Shown here in pieces: positions 7,355 to 16,166 of a stretch of DNA of 64,000 bases. Both the position numbers and the translations under genes were made by a program. The stretch lies in the NCBI GenBank assembly GCA_040221095.1, contig JAVJVP010000008.1, positions 496,001 through 560,000 of the forward strand, read 5' to 3'. Position 1 is the stretch's first letter. Each line of letters begins with the position of its first letter. Source of the stretch: UBA1479 sp040221095. Lineage in GTDB: Bacteria > Pseudomonadota > Alphaproteobacteria > Rhodospirillales > Casp-alpha2. A model generated the notes under the pieces. That model ran no database searches and was not told the DNA's origin. It saw only the letters and a list, made by a program, of their open reading frames with translations.

Positions 7355-9997
7355 TCAGTCCTTGCCGAGCGCCCGGGACAACGATTGATCGACCTCGCCG
7401 AGGGCCTCGCACAGTTCGTCCAGCAACCCTTGGACTCCCTCGCCCGCGGGATCGTCGCGCAAGGCGGCGTCCACGGCCGTTGCGGCTTCATATACCCGCG
7501 TGGCGCAAAGGGTGCCGCTGACCCCTTTCAGCGAATGTGCGGTACGTCCCGCGGTTTCCGTGTCGCCCGCCTTCAGGGCGTCGACGATCATGTCCCCGTA
7601 TGTGGTGTATTTGGCAAGGAAATCCCCAAACAGACGGGCCAGCAGGGCGTCGTTGTTGCCGAGCGCCATGCGCGCCGCCGCCATGTCGAACCCGGCGATC
7701 TCGTCCGGCAGCACGGGAGTTTGATCGTTTTTCATGGACTGTACCTGGGGTTTGCCGGGCGCCTGCGCCGGTTCCGGAGACTTGATCCATTTCGTCAGGG
7801 CGGCAAACAGGACGTCCGGATCGACCGGCTTGGGGACATGATCGTTCATACCCGATGCCAGGCATTTCGCCCGCTCCTCGACCATGGCATGGGCGGTCAT
7901 GGCGATGATGGGCAGCCGTTGAAAGCGCCGGTCCTCGCGGATCAACTGAGTGGCCTCGAAGCCATCCACTTCGGGCATCTGAAGGTCCATCAGCACCGCG
8001 TCATAGTGCCGTCCCTTGACCATCCGAAAGGCCTCGCGGCCGTTCGGGGCGATATCGACCTCGATGCCTTCGGCCTGAAGGATTTCGGCGGCGACAAGCT
8101 GATTGATCTCGTTATCCTCGGCCAGCAGAACGCGCATGCCCGACAGTTTGACCTTCCCCCCTGACCGGCCGCCGCGCGGGCGCTCCATGGTCGATTCCGA
8201 CGCATCCTTTCCGAAAATATCCATGATCGCATCAAACAAGGTCGATTGGTTGACCGGCTTGACGAGAAATCCCGCGGCACCGACCTCCTGGGCCTTATCC
8301 CGAACCTGATCGCGGCCAAAGGCGGTAACAACAATGACGGTCGGCAGGGCTTCCAGTCCATCGATCTTCTTGATCTCTTGTATCGTCTCGATCCCATCAA
8401 ACCCCGGCATCGACCAATCCATGAGCACCAGCCGATAGGGTGCCGGATCACCGTCGGTCACGGACCGGCTCAGTTCGGCCAGGGCCGCCTCACCGGAATG
8501 CACGGCGGTCGCGTTGAACGACATGGCCTGCAGGGCTTCGGTCAGGATCGTGCGCGCCGTCTGGTTGTCGTCGACGACAAGAACCCGCAGGCCGCGAAGG
8601 TCGGGAGACGGCTGACGGCGCCGAACGGGGACGACCGCGCGCCTGACCGTGGCCGTGAACCAGAAGGTGCTGCCCTGCCCCGGCGTGCTGTGAACACCGA
8701 TTTCGCCGCCCATCAGGGCAACCAAATTCTTGCAGATGGCGAGCCCCAGGCCCGTGCCGCCGAACCGGCGCGTCGTCGATTCATCGGCCTGGCTGAACGG
8801 TTGGAATAATCCGGCGGCCTGTTCCTTCGTCATGCCGATGCCGGTGTCGGAGATTTCGAAACGCAGGTGCACCTTGTCGCCTTCCAGGCCCCGGAACCTG
8901 ACCTCGACCAGAATTTCGCCCTGTTCCGTGAACTTGATTGCGTTGCTGGTCAGGTTGATCAGGATCTGTCCCAGACGCAACGGATCGCCGCGCAGATCGA
9001 GCGGCGTATCGGGATCGATGCGGAACGCCATTTCAAGGGGCTTATCCGACGCCCGGGAGATCATCATATCGGACAGATCCTCGAACACCCGGTCGAGTTG
9101 GAAATCGATTTCTTCGACATCGAGCTTGCCCGCCTCGATCTTCGAAAAATCGAGGATGTCGTTGATGATCCCCAACAGGGCCTGGGATGAGGTCTGGACC
9201 TTGTCCAGATAATCACGCTGCTGTTCCGTCAACTCCGTGCGCAGGGCCAATCCGGACAGCCCGACAATGGCGTTGAGCGGCGTGCGGATTTCGTGGCTCA
9301 TGTTGGCGAGGAATTCAGATTTCGCCTGATCGGCCGCCTGAATCTTTGCGTTGTCGGAAACGATCCGGCGCAGGAACAGGTTGATCATGACCGTGACCAG
9401 AATGATGAACGCGATCAACAGGCCGCCCCAGGACAGGAAATCAATCGCCGATTTCAGACTGGCTTCCGTCTGCTTCGTGATTATCTCGCTGCGGTTGCGC
9501 GCGATTTCAGCAAGGTCTTTAAACGCCGTGATCGCGGGACGGTCGTCGACCTTGACCAGGGCGTCGATATAGGTCGGCTTGTGGCCCGACTGGACCAGTT
9601 GTTCCGCCATCTTGAAGTTGTCGAAATAATTCCGGAAGACCTGATCGATGCGACCGAGGGCTTTCTTTTCCTCCGGATCTCTCAGCACGGACCGCAGAAT
9701 ATCGAGCGTTTCCTCGATCCGGGCGACATCGTTGGCCGTCTGAAACCCGGCCGCGCTATCCCGGCGAAGAATGTAGTTCTTGAAATTATGGATGAAACCG
9801 CCGTAACCGATTTCTTCCTGCAGCTTGAGCAACAATTGATTCGTCGCCGTCGCCCGTTCGTTGAATGTGTTCCAGGATTCGTTGACGCTGCGGAACTTGT
9901 CGACAACCGTGTACCCGAACGCAACCAACGCCGCGATCATGCAGACGGCGACCAGATTGGCGAGCCAGGAAAATACCCGTGTTGTCTTCGCGTTCAA
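7355..9997 (-). CDS. hybrid sensor histidine kinase (HisKA-HATPase-REC-REC-Hpt)
   Basis: 880 residues. Membrane helices at ~13-32 and ~188-209 enclose a ~155-residue, mostly helical periplasmic domain. HisKA has the phospho-acceptor His235 in ANMSHEIRTPLNA. The ATPase shows N (NLTSNAIKFTEQG), G1 (DTGIGM), F (PFSQAD) and G2 (GTGLGL) boxes. Two receiver domains follow, with phospho-Asp in LVLMDWSMPGFDG and AVLMDLQMPEVDG, then a C-terminal Hpt domain with the acceptor His in AHSLKG. This is a complete four-step phosphorelay in one chain. It ends in a transferable Hpt phosphate, but no free response regulator is encoded in the window, so the output is unknown. It is divergent from the aldehyde oxidoreductase gene, which is at most a hint of a link. 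Confidence 0.95.
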   Translation of the reverse strand: MNAKTTRVFSWLANLVAVCMIAALVAFGYTVVDKFRSVNESWNTFNERATATNQLLLKLQEEIGYGGFIHNFKNYILRRDSAAGFQTANDVARIEETLDILRSVLRDPEEKKALGRIDQVFRNYFDNFKMAEQLVQSGHKPTYIDALVKVDDRPAITAFKDLAEIARNRSEIITKQTEASLKSAIDFLSWGGLLIAFIILVTVMINLFLRRIVSDNAKIQAADQAKSEFLANMSHEIRTPLNAIVGLSGLALRTELTEQQRDYLDKVQTSSQALLGIINDILDFSKIEAGKLDVEEIDFQLDRVFEDLSDMMISRASDKPLEMAFRIDPDTPLDLRGDPLRLGQILINLTSNAIKFTEQGEILVEVRFRGLEGDKVHLRFEISDTGIGMTKEQAAGLFQPFSQADESTTRRFGGTGLGLAICKNLVALMGGEIGVHSTPGQGSTFWFTATVRRAVVPVRRRQPSPDLRGLRVLVVDDNQTARTILTEALQAMSFNATAVHSGEAALAELSRSVTDGDPAPYRLVLMDWSMPGFDGIETIQEIKKIDGLEALPTVIVVTAFGRDQVRDKAQEVGAAGFLVKPVNQSTLFDAIMDIFGKDASESTMERPRGGRSGGKVKLSGMRVLLAEDNEINQLVAAEILQAEGIEVDIAPNGREAFRMVKGRHYDAVLMDLQMPEVDGFEATQLIREDRRFQRLPIIAMTAHAMVEERAKCLASGMNDHVPKPVDPDVLFAALTKWIKSPEPAQAPGKPQVQSMKNDQTPVLPDEIAGFDMAAARMALGNNDALLARLFGDFLAKYTTYGDMIVDALKAGDTETAGRTAHSLKGVSGTLCATRVYEAATAVDAALRDDPAGEGVQGLLDELCEALGEVDQSLSRALGKD

Positions 9998-10295
9998 TTA
10001 AGCTGCCATCTACCACATATTAAAAGCAGGCTCCGCCAACGGTGGAGCACGCCATTTTCATTATGGATCATAGTCTATTAGTCGCCTCCGATCGGCAACA
10101 GGACGATAGGCCAGCCGATGAATTCCACCACTTAGGTGGCATGCAAATGTGTGAATACCACAGCCAGATAATCGGCCGCACACCCCGTCCGGCCCCCGCC
10201 CGACCGCCTTCCGTGCTTTTGCCACTGGTAACAGAGACGGGGATTTCCTACACCTAAGGAATCGCATCCTGCATTCCTCATGACGGAGACCGACC
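9998..10295. promoter_or_regulatory. divergent promoter region, kinase / aldehyde oxidoreductase
   Basis: 298 bases without a convincing gene. It carries several small inverted repeats: CCACC-N5-GGTGG at 10125-10139, and AGGAAT-N10-ATTCCT at 10257-10278, only 17 bases before the GTG start at 10296, where it could affect translation or bind a regulator. No recognisable molybdenum or tungsten cofactor riboswitch could be read by eye. A small ORF at 10042-10257 lacks a ribosome binding site and was discarded. Confidence 0.35.
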
Positions 10296-12125
10296 GTGGC
10301 TTGGCATGGCAAACTGCTTCGGGTGAACCTGACCAAAGGCACCTGCACCCCGGAACCGCTCAACATGGACTGGGTCAAGCTGTACCTGGGCCAGCGCGGC
10401 CTGGGCACCAAGTACCTGTATGAGGAAATCGACCCCAAGGTCGATCCCCTGAGCCCCGACAACAAGCTGATTTTCGTCACCGGCCCGCTGACCGGGACCT
10501 GCGCGTCCACGGGCGGGCGCTATTCCGTGGTCACCAAGGGGCCGCTGACGGGCACCGTCGCCTGTTCCAACTCGGGCGGGCAGTTCGGCGGCGAATTGAA
10601 GCAGGCCGGCTGGGACATGGTCATCATCGAAGGCAAGTCGGCCAAGCCGGTCTACCTGATGCTGGTCGACGATCAGGCCGAACTGCTCGACGCCGAAGGC
10701 TTCATCTGGGGCGAAACCGTGTGGGACACGGAAGACGCCATCAGGAAGCGCCACCAGGATCCCTTGATCCGCATCGCCTCGATCGGCGGTGCCGGCGAGG
10801 GCCTGTCGCGCTATGCCTGCATCATGAACGACCGCGACCGCGCCGCCGGGCGTTCCGGCGTCGGCGCGGTCATGGGATCGAAGCTGCTGAAGGCCGTGGC
10901 CGTGCGCGGCACCACCGGCGTTGCCGTGAACGATCCCAAGCGGTTCCTGGACGTGACCCGCGAGAAGCGGAAGATCCTGGACCCCTCGCCCGCCCGCGCG
11001 CGCTATTCCGGGCTCGGCACCATGGCCATGATGGACGTGACCCAGGCCCACGGGTCGCTGCCGACCCTCAATTGCCGCGAGGTGCAGTTCGAGCACATCG
11101 CCGACGTCAACGTGAAGAAGCAGCATACGGTGCGGAAATCCGACGGCGAGGCCCCTTATCAGGGCAACAAGGCCTGCTTCGCCTGCTCCATCGGCTGCGG
11201 GCGCATGGCCAAGATCGACCCGGACCATTTCTCCATCAAGGGCAAGGCGCGCTATTCCGGCGTGACCGGCGGCCTGGAATACGAATCCGCCTATGCCGTC
11301 GGCCCCATGTGCGGCGTGCAGGACGTGGAGGCCGCGACCTACGCCTCCGCCCTCTGTAACGAGCACGGCATGGACCCCATTTCCTTCGGCGCCACGGTCG
11401 CCGCCGCCATGGAACTGTTCATGGAGGGGGCCATCACCACGGAACAGACCGAAGGCCGCGACTTTTCCTTCGGCAACGCGGAGGCCCTGTGTTGGGCGGC
11501 CGAGGTCACGGGCACGGCCCAGGGCTTCGGCAAGGACCTGGGTTTGGGCGCCCTGCGACTGTGCGAAAAATACGGCCATCCCGAATTCGCCATGGTCGTG
11601 AAGGGCCAGGAATTCCCCGGCTACGATCCCCGCGCCATGCAGGGCATGGCCCTGGGCTATGCGACCTCGAACCGGGGCGCCTGTCACTTGAAGGCCGCCC
11701 CGTTCCAGGACGACTTCCAGCGCGTCACCCCGGACGGCAAGGCCAAGATCGTCAAGGACAGCCAGGATTACATCGCCGCCATCGATTCCTCGGGCCTCTG
11801 CACCTTCACCAAGGCGGCATGGGGTGCGCCCGATTATGCCGACCAGATCGACGCCGCCTGCGACGGCGACTGGACGGTCGAGCGCCTGCTGGAACTGGGG
11901 GAGCGCATCTACAACCTGGAGCGCCTGTTCAACAACGCCGCCGGCTTTACGGCCAAGGACGACACCCTGCCGAAACGGGTGCTGACCGAACCGGCCAAGG
12001 GCGGTGCCGGCAAGGGCCATGTCGCCGAATTGGCCAAGATGCTGCCGGAATATTACGAACTGCGCGGCTGGACCCCCGATGGGGAGCCGACGACCCAGAC
12101 GCTGTCCCGCCTGGGCCTGGCCTGA
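10296..12125 (+). CDS. aor: aldehyde:ferredoxin oxidoreductase, tungstopterin family
   Basis: 609 residues, normal for the AOR family, which uses a bis-pterin tungsten cofactor and one [4Fe-4S] cluster to interconvert aldehydes (or related groups) and acids. The cluster ligands are visible: C294, C297 and C301 in CFACSIGCGR, and C502 in the family motif DSSGLC. The N-terminal domain has LRVNLTKG and YLGQRGLGTKYL. The start is GTG, with GGAGA upstream. No signal peptide is present. The next gene encodes a MoaD-like protein, a frequent AOR neighbour. No ferredoxin or NADH-linked electron-transfer subunit lies adjacent, so the redox partner is unknown. Substrate class cannot be inferred. Confidence 0.93.
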   Translation: MAWHGKLLRVNLTKGTCTPEPLNMDWVKLYLGQRGLGTKYLYEEIDPKVDPLSPDNKLIFVTGPLTGTCASTGGRYSVVTKGPLTGTVACSNSGGQFGGELKQAGWDMVIIEGKSAKPVYLMLVDDQAELLDAEGFIWGETVWDTEDAIRKRHQDPLIRIASIGGAGEGLSRYACIMNDRDRAAGRSGVGAVMGSKLLKAVAVRGTTGVAVNDPKRFLDVTREKRKILDPSPARARYSGLGTMAMMDVTQAHGSLPTLNCREVQFEHIADVNVKKQHTVRKSDGEAPYQGNKACFACSIGCGRMAKIDPDHFSIKGKARYSGVTGGLEYESAYAVGPMCGVQDVEAATYASALCNEHGMDPISFGATVAAAMELFMEGAITTEQTEGRDFSFGNAEALCWAAEVTGTAQGFGKDLGLGALRLCEKYGHPEFAMVVKGQEFPGYDPRAMQGMALGYATSNRGACHLKAAPFQDDFQRVTPDGKAKIVKDSQDYIAAIDSSGLCTFTKAAWGAPDYADQIDAACDGDWTVERLLELGERIYNLERLFNNAAGFTAKDDTLPKRVLTEPAKGGAGKGHVAELAKMLPEYYELRGWTPDGEPTTQTLSRLGLA

Positions 12126-12136
12126 GCGGCCGGATC

Positions 12137-12394
12137 ATGAAGGTCACGGTCAAGCTGATCGCCATGGACCCGTTCTCCCCGCCGGGATTCGACGGCAACG
12201 GCGTGGGTGCCTTCACCCTGGCCGACGGCGCCAGCCTGGAAGACCTGATCACGCAGTTGAAACTGCCCGACGGCATCGGCGAGGCCTATATGACCATGCT
12301 GAACGAGGATGCCGTGCCCATTGCCGGGCGCGCGGACGTACCTTTGTCGGAAGGGGATGAGGTCACCGTGTTCCCGGCCATCAAGGGCGGCTGA
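12137..12394 (+). CDS. MoaD/ThiS-family sulfur-carrier protein
   Basis: 85 residues, with ATG 11 bases after the AOR stop. It has the small ubiquitin-like fold pattern: beta strand MKVTVKLIAM, the SLEDLI helix, LSEGDEVTVFPAIKGG. It ends exactly in Gly-Gly, the residue pair adenylated and thiocarboxylated in molybdopterin or tungstopterin synthesis. Pairing with AOR implies a role in delivering dithiolene sulfur to the tungsten cofactor of that enzyme. This is inferred from context; the partner MoaE is not in the window. It was extracted from a longer out-of-context reading frame because the ATG and the family length agree. Confidence 0.85.
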   Translation: MKVTVKLIAMDPFSPPGFDGNGVGAFTLADGASLEDLITQLKLPDGIGEAYMTMLNEDAVPIAGRADVPLSEGDEVTVFPAIKGG

Positions 12395-12400
12395 CGCGCC

Positions 12401-12940
12401 TCAGCCGGCGATCTCGGCCTGCCAATGCTCGCTCAGATCCTCGAAATCCTGAATCCCGACCCGGTCCAAGACACTGAGCGAGATGATCTTGTCCACGGCG
12501 CCCGCGTCATCGATGACAGGCAGGCGCAGGTTCAGCTTTTCCGCCATCACGCCCTCGACACGCTCGAAGATCGTCATGAACAGAAGCGGGCGAACCTGGA
12601 CGACCACTTCCCAGAACTGGCTGAACCGGATGTGTCCCGACTGATTGACCACATGTTCGGACAACAGCACACCCGTTTCCTCGCGCTTGAACAGGCGCGA
12701 CAACTCCGACCCCCAGTAGCGGTATTTGAAATCCTTGCCGCCGTCGATGACGTCGACGACCGTCGCCATGGGCAGAAGCTTGGGCGGAAAGGCGGACAGA
12801 TTGACGTCGGCCCAAACGGGCGCGTCACGACCGCCACACCAGCTCCGCCACAGGTCAAGCGCGGACAGCAGGTCCTCGGATTTAAGGTCCGCAAGGGGAA
12901 GCGATACAAGCCGCGTGCCGTGAGGCTTGAATTCGGCCAT
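12401..12940 (-). CDS. PAS_5-type PAS domain protein
   Basis: 179 residues. The core (VWADVNLSAFPPKLLPMA... DFKYRYWGSELSRLF) matches the stand-alone PAS_5 family abundant in Rhodospirillales, usually of unknown function. A single PAS-like fold fills the protein; there is no output domain and no membrane segment. It may bind a small ligand or act as a protein-interaction module. It is convergent with the MoaD-like gene, 6 bases away, and stands alone. The N-terminal MAEFKPHGTRLVSLPLADL start is the only sensible one. Confidence 0.75.
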   Translation of the reverse strand: MAEFKPHGTRLVSLPLADLKSEDLLSALDLWRSWCGGRDAPVWADVNLSAFPPKLLPMATVVDVIDGGKDFKYRYWGSELSRLFKREETGVLLSEHVVNQSGHIRFSQFWEVVVQVRPLLFMTIFERVEGVMAEKLNLRLPVIDDAGAVDKIISLSVLDRVGIQDFEDLSEHWQAEIAG

Positions 12941-13070
12941 TACTGCGCCTAGCCAGTCCAGCCCGTTTCATCTGTCAAAATCGTAACACAGGCGCGGGCG
13001 GCTGTCCCATCGGCGATAGACATTCGGAAACTTCACCGGCCCATGGCCGGGAAACCCGGACCGCCGCCCG

Positions 13071-13937
13071 TTACAGCAGATTTATGGGCGTCTTCAGATA
13101 GGCGACGCCGTTGTCGTCCGCCGGCGGCAGGGCACCGCCCCGCATGTTGACCTGCACGGACGGGATGATCAGCGCCGGCATGTTCAGCTTGGCGTCGCGG
13201 CCGTTGCGCATGGCGGCGAAGGCCTCGGCGTCGGCGCAGTCCTTCAGGTGCACGTTGGCCGCCTTCTGTTCGGCGACGGTCGTATGCATGACCACGTCGC
13301 GCCCACCCGGCATGTAGTCGTGGCACAGGAATAGGCGCGTCTCGTCGGGCAGTGCCAGGATCTTCTGGATCGAGGCATAAAGCTGACGCGCGTCGCCGCC
13401 GGGAAAGTCGCAGCGCGCCGTGCCGTAATCGGGCGCGAACAGAGTGTCGCCGACGAAGGCTGCGTCGCCGATCACGTAGGTGACGCAGGCCGGCGTATGG
13501 CCCGGCGTGTGCATGACCCGCGCCGTCAGATTGCCGATCTTGAATTCCTCGCCATCGGCGAACAGGTGGTCGAACTGCGACCCGTCCGTGGCGAAGGTAT
13601 CCTCGGCGTTATAGATCTTCTTGAACGCGGCCTGCACCAGGCCGACCCTGCCGCCGATCCCCAGGCGCCCGCCCAGGCTGTCCTTCACGAAGGGTGCCGC
13701 GGTCAGATGGTCGGCATGAACATGGGTTTCCAGCACCCATTCCACGGTCAGGTCGTCCTGGCCGATCTGGTTGACCACGGCCTCGGCACTTTCCCGGTAG
13801 GTCCGCCCGGCCGCCGCGTCGTAATCCAGCACCGGATCGATAACGGCGGTCGCGCCCGTTTCCGGGCACATGACGATATGGGTGATGGTGAAGGTGCGGT
13901 CGTCGAAGAACGAAATGACCTTGGGGTTGCGCGTCAT
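13071..13937 (-). CDS. MBL-fold hydrolase, persulfide dioxygenase (ETHE1/Blh)-like
   Basis: 288 residues from the ATG of MTRNPKV; an upstream ATG would add 11 residues. Metal ligands of the metallo-beta-lactamase fold are visible: THVHADHLTA, HTPGHTPACVTY, FVGDTLF and LCHDY. The stretch GRDVVMHTTVAEQKAANVH near residue 210 is characteristic of the BigR-linked hydrolase and persulfide-dioxygenase branch, which oxidises glutathione persulfide to sulfite at a mononuclear iron. No rhodanese or BigR regulator accompanies it here. Persulfide dioxygenase is the favoured call; a glyoxalase II-like activity is less likely given the AEQ signature. Confidence 0.8.
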   Translation of the reverse strand: MTRNPKVISFFDDRTFTITHIVMCPETGATAVIDPVLDYDAAAGRTYRESAEAVVNQIGQDDLTVEWVLETHVHADHLTAAPFVKDSLGGRLGIGGRVGLVQAAFKKIYNAEDTFATDGSQFDHLFADGEEFKIGNLTARVMHTPGHTPACVTYVIGDAAFVGDTLFAPDYGTARCDFPGGDARQLYASIQKILALPDETRLFLCHDYMPGGRDVVMHTTVAEQKAANVHLKDCADAEAFAAMRNGRDAKLNMPALIIPSVQVNMRGGALPPADDNGVAYLKTPINLL

Positions 13938-14032
13938 GGACCCTGGAATTCCTGCCCGGTTATTTTCCAATCTTCCGGTGTATTTACCAGCTTTCCGGGC
14001 TGCGGGGAAACCCCGGCCGTAGCTCCGGGCGG

Positions 14033-15220
14033 CTAGGCCGCCCAGGTCTGGTGCAGGGTCACCTGCGGCAGCAGGCTATCGGGCAAGGCTTCGATCCCCA
14101 GGCCCGGCGCGGGACCCAGTTCGATCCGCCCGTCCATCAAGGTCATGCCGGGAATGTCGGACCGCAGGGGGTTCGGGTTGGCGTCGACCTCGAGTAGCCC
14201 CGGGCCGCCGACGGCGGCCAGCAGATTGGCCGAGGCCAGCAGTCCGATGCCGCCGCCCAGGTAATGGGGGCAGTACGTCCGCCCGCCCGCCAGAATGGCC
14301 CGGGCCACGGGCAGGCAGCCGGTGACGCCGCCCCATTTCGCCATGTCGGGCTGGATATAGGCGAGCGACCCCGCCGCCACGGCGGCATCGAAATCCTCCA
14401 CGCCCGTGAAGTTCTCCCCGGCCGCGAGCGGAACGCCGCCCTCCGCCGCCAGCCGCGCCCAGTCCCCCGCCGGCGCATCGGCGCGCAAGGGTTCTTCCAG
14501 CCAGTCGAGGCCCAGGTCCCGCGCTCCCTGGGCGAAATCCAGGGCCGCATCCAGGCCCCAGGCCTGATTGGCGTCGGAAAACAGGCGCTCGCCCGGCTGC
14601 AGGGTTGCCTTCAGGGCCTTGATGCCGGCGATGTCTTGCGCCGTGTCGAAGCCGACCTTGACTTTGAAATTGCGGAACCCGGCGGCGCGGAATTCGGGCA
14701 CCACATCGGCCGCGATGCCGATATGGATGCCGCTGGCATAGGCTGGCACACGATCCACCGCATCATCGGCGATGAAGTGGCGCAGGGGCCGGCCGGCGGC
14801 GCGCGCCGCCAAATCCCACAGCGCCATGTCGATGCCGGCGATGGCCTGGGAATAGGGCCCCGGTTCCCCGGTTTGCAGCACCCGCACGCGGGTCTTTTCC
14901 CACATCAGGGCATAGGCCTCGGCGGGCGAGGCCAGATCGCGCCCAGCCAGGAGCGGCGCCAGTTCGTCCACGGCCATGCGAACCCGGTGTTCGGCGCCGC
15001 AGCTGGGGAAATTGCACCAGATTTCCCCGAATCCGAAGGAACCATCGGCTCCTTCGATCCGCAGGAACACGGCCGGGCGGTCGCGCATGATGCCGAACGA
15101 GGTTTCCACGGGCCGTTGGATGGCGACCCGCAAGGCCCAGACGTCGATACGGCGCAGACGCAGCGCGCCCGTGGGAAAAGGCCGTGCCGTCGATGACGCG
15201 GAAGAACCGTTCAGTGCCAT
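14033..15220 (-). CDS. enolase-superfamily acid-sugar dehydratase / mandelate racemase-like
   Basis: 395 residues from the ATG of MALNGSS, which has AAGGA at good spacing; the track-length version with MDLWMSITEGNF is less likely. Active-site elements are in order: the KxK motif in FKVKVGF, metal ligands D in SDANQAW, E in WLEEPL and E in AAGENF, and a His in CPHYLGGGIG. This set suits the mandelate racemase-type subgroup, where Lys and His act as the bases, rather than a strict cycloisomerase. Substrates in this group are usually sugar acids. Divergence from a GntR regulator followed by a TctCAB-type transporter suggests catabolism of an imported acid. Confidence 0.85.
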   Translation of the reverse strand: MALNGSSASSTARPFPTGALRLRRIDVWALRVAIQRPVETSFGIMRDRPAVFLRIEGADGSFGFGEIWCNFPSCGAEHRVRMAVDELAPLLAGRDLASPAEAYALMWEKTRVRVLQTGEPGPYSQAIAGIDMALWDLAARAAGRPLRHFIADDAVDRVPAYASGIHIGIAADVVPEFRAAGFRNFKVKVGFDTAQDIAGIKALKATLQPGERLFSDANQAWGLDAALDFAQGARDLGLDWLEEPLRADAPAGDWARLAAEGGVPLAAGENFTGVEDFDAAVAAGSLAYIQPDMAKWGGVTGCLPVARAILAGGRTYCPHYLGGGIGLLASANLLAAVGGPGLLEVDANPNPLRSDIPGMTLMDGRIELGPAPGLGIEALPDSLLPQVTLHQTWAA

Positions 15221-15249
15221 GAAATTTCCTTCAGTGATAGACATCCATA

Positions 15250-15262
15250 AGTCCATACGACT
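15250..15262. promoter_or_regulatory. candidate GntR operator (AGTC-N5-GACT)
   Basis: An inverted repeat AGTC-CATAC-GACT lies in the 84-base divergent region between the dehydratase start (15220) and the GntR start (15305). Its size and symmetry suit a GntR/HutC-type dimer. It would repress both directions. It is supported only by symmetry and position. Confidence 0.4.
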
Positions 15263-15304
15263 ATATTATCGGCACAACGTAACCGCAACGCCGGATCGAC
15301 ATTC

Positions 15305-16054
15305 ATGCTGCCGCCCCGCGCCCGCCGCCACACCATGCCGCTCTACGCCCAGGTCGCCAACACCCTGCGCGGCGAGATCGAGGCCGGTGCGTGGTCCCTG
15401 GGTCAGCAGCTTCCCGCCATTGACGACCTTGCCGTCCGCTTCAACGTGGCGCGGGCGACCATGCGCCAGGCCATCGGGCTTCTCGAATCTGAGGGCCTGG
15501 TCAAGCGCCGCCACGGGCTCGGCACCTTTGTCGAGAGCGAGCCGCGGGAGCAGCGCTGGCTGCCCCTGGCGTCGGACTGGAAATCCTTCGTGCGCATGGT
15601 CGAGCCCCTGCAGCCGAAGCTGATCCTGGTCGAAAGCGCCGAGCGTCAGCCCCGCATCCTCGACGGCGAGGGCAAGCCGGCGACTGCCTATCAGCACATC
15701 AAGCGCGTGCATTACCGGGACGACGAGCCGTTCTGCCTGATCGACATCTATCTGGCCGCCGACATCTACCTGCGCGCCCCCGACCAGTTCCGCAGCAACA
15801 TCGTGGTCCCCATGCTGGCCGCCATGCCCGATATCGCCATCGGCAAGGTGCATCAGACCCTGACCGTCGACGGCGCCGGACAGGAAGCCGCCGAACGTCT
15901 GGACCTGCCCCTGGGCGCCCCCGTCGCCAACGTGCGCCGGACGATCGGCGACCGGGCCGGTACCTGTATCTACGTTGCCGAAATCACCTACCGCGGTGAC
16001 GTGGTCCGCCTCGAAATCGACTTGTCCCCGACCCCGGACGGGGCTATGGGATAG
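15305..16054 (+). CDS. GntR-family transcriptional regulator (HutC/UTRA type)
   Basis: 249 residues. The N-terminal winged helix reads LYAQVANTLRGEIEAG, LAVRFNVARATMRQAI and LVKRRHGLGTFV; the C-terminal ~150 residues form a UTRA ligand-binding domain (QHIKRVHYRDDEPFCLIDIYL). A second possible start is the ATG of MPLYAQV ten codons in. It is divergent from the acid-sugar dehydratase and sits upstream of the tripartite transporter in the same direction, so it very probably controls both, with the imported acid or its product as effector. Confidence 0.9.
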   Translation: MLPPRARRHTMPLYAQVANTLRGEIEAGAWSLGQQLPAIDDLAVRFNVARATMRQAIGLLESEGLVKRRHGLGTFVESEPREQRWLPLASDWKSFVRMVEPLQPKLILVESAERQPRILDGEGKPATAYQHIKRVHYRDDEPFCLIDIYLAADIYLRAPDQFRSNIVVPMLAAMPDIAIGKVHQTLTVDGAGQEAAERLDLPLGAPVANVRRTIGDRAGTCIYVAEITYRGDVVRLEIDLSPTPDGAMG

Positions 16055-16166
16055 GCGCCCGGCGCGGGCCGCAAACGGCCGCCGGATGCCCCGGCGGTCC
16101 CGCCAAGAATAACAAGAACAAGAACGACCGAACTTCGATCACCAACCCCATCTGGAGGAACCAACC

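Noticed and set aside
10042..10257. 71-codon ORF in the kinase/AOR divergent region
   Set aside because: No ribosome binding site, no recognisable motif, and it overlaps the regulatory repeats.
9998..10295. molybdenum/tungsten cofactor riboswitch upstream of AOR
   Set aside because: The consensus could not be recognised by eye; a covariance-model search would be needed to support it.
15266..15853. 195-codon minus-strand ORF opposite the GntR gene
   Set aside because: It is antisense to a clear GntR/UTRA coding sequence and has the His/Gly/Ala-rich composition typical of shadow frames in GC-rich DNA.
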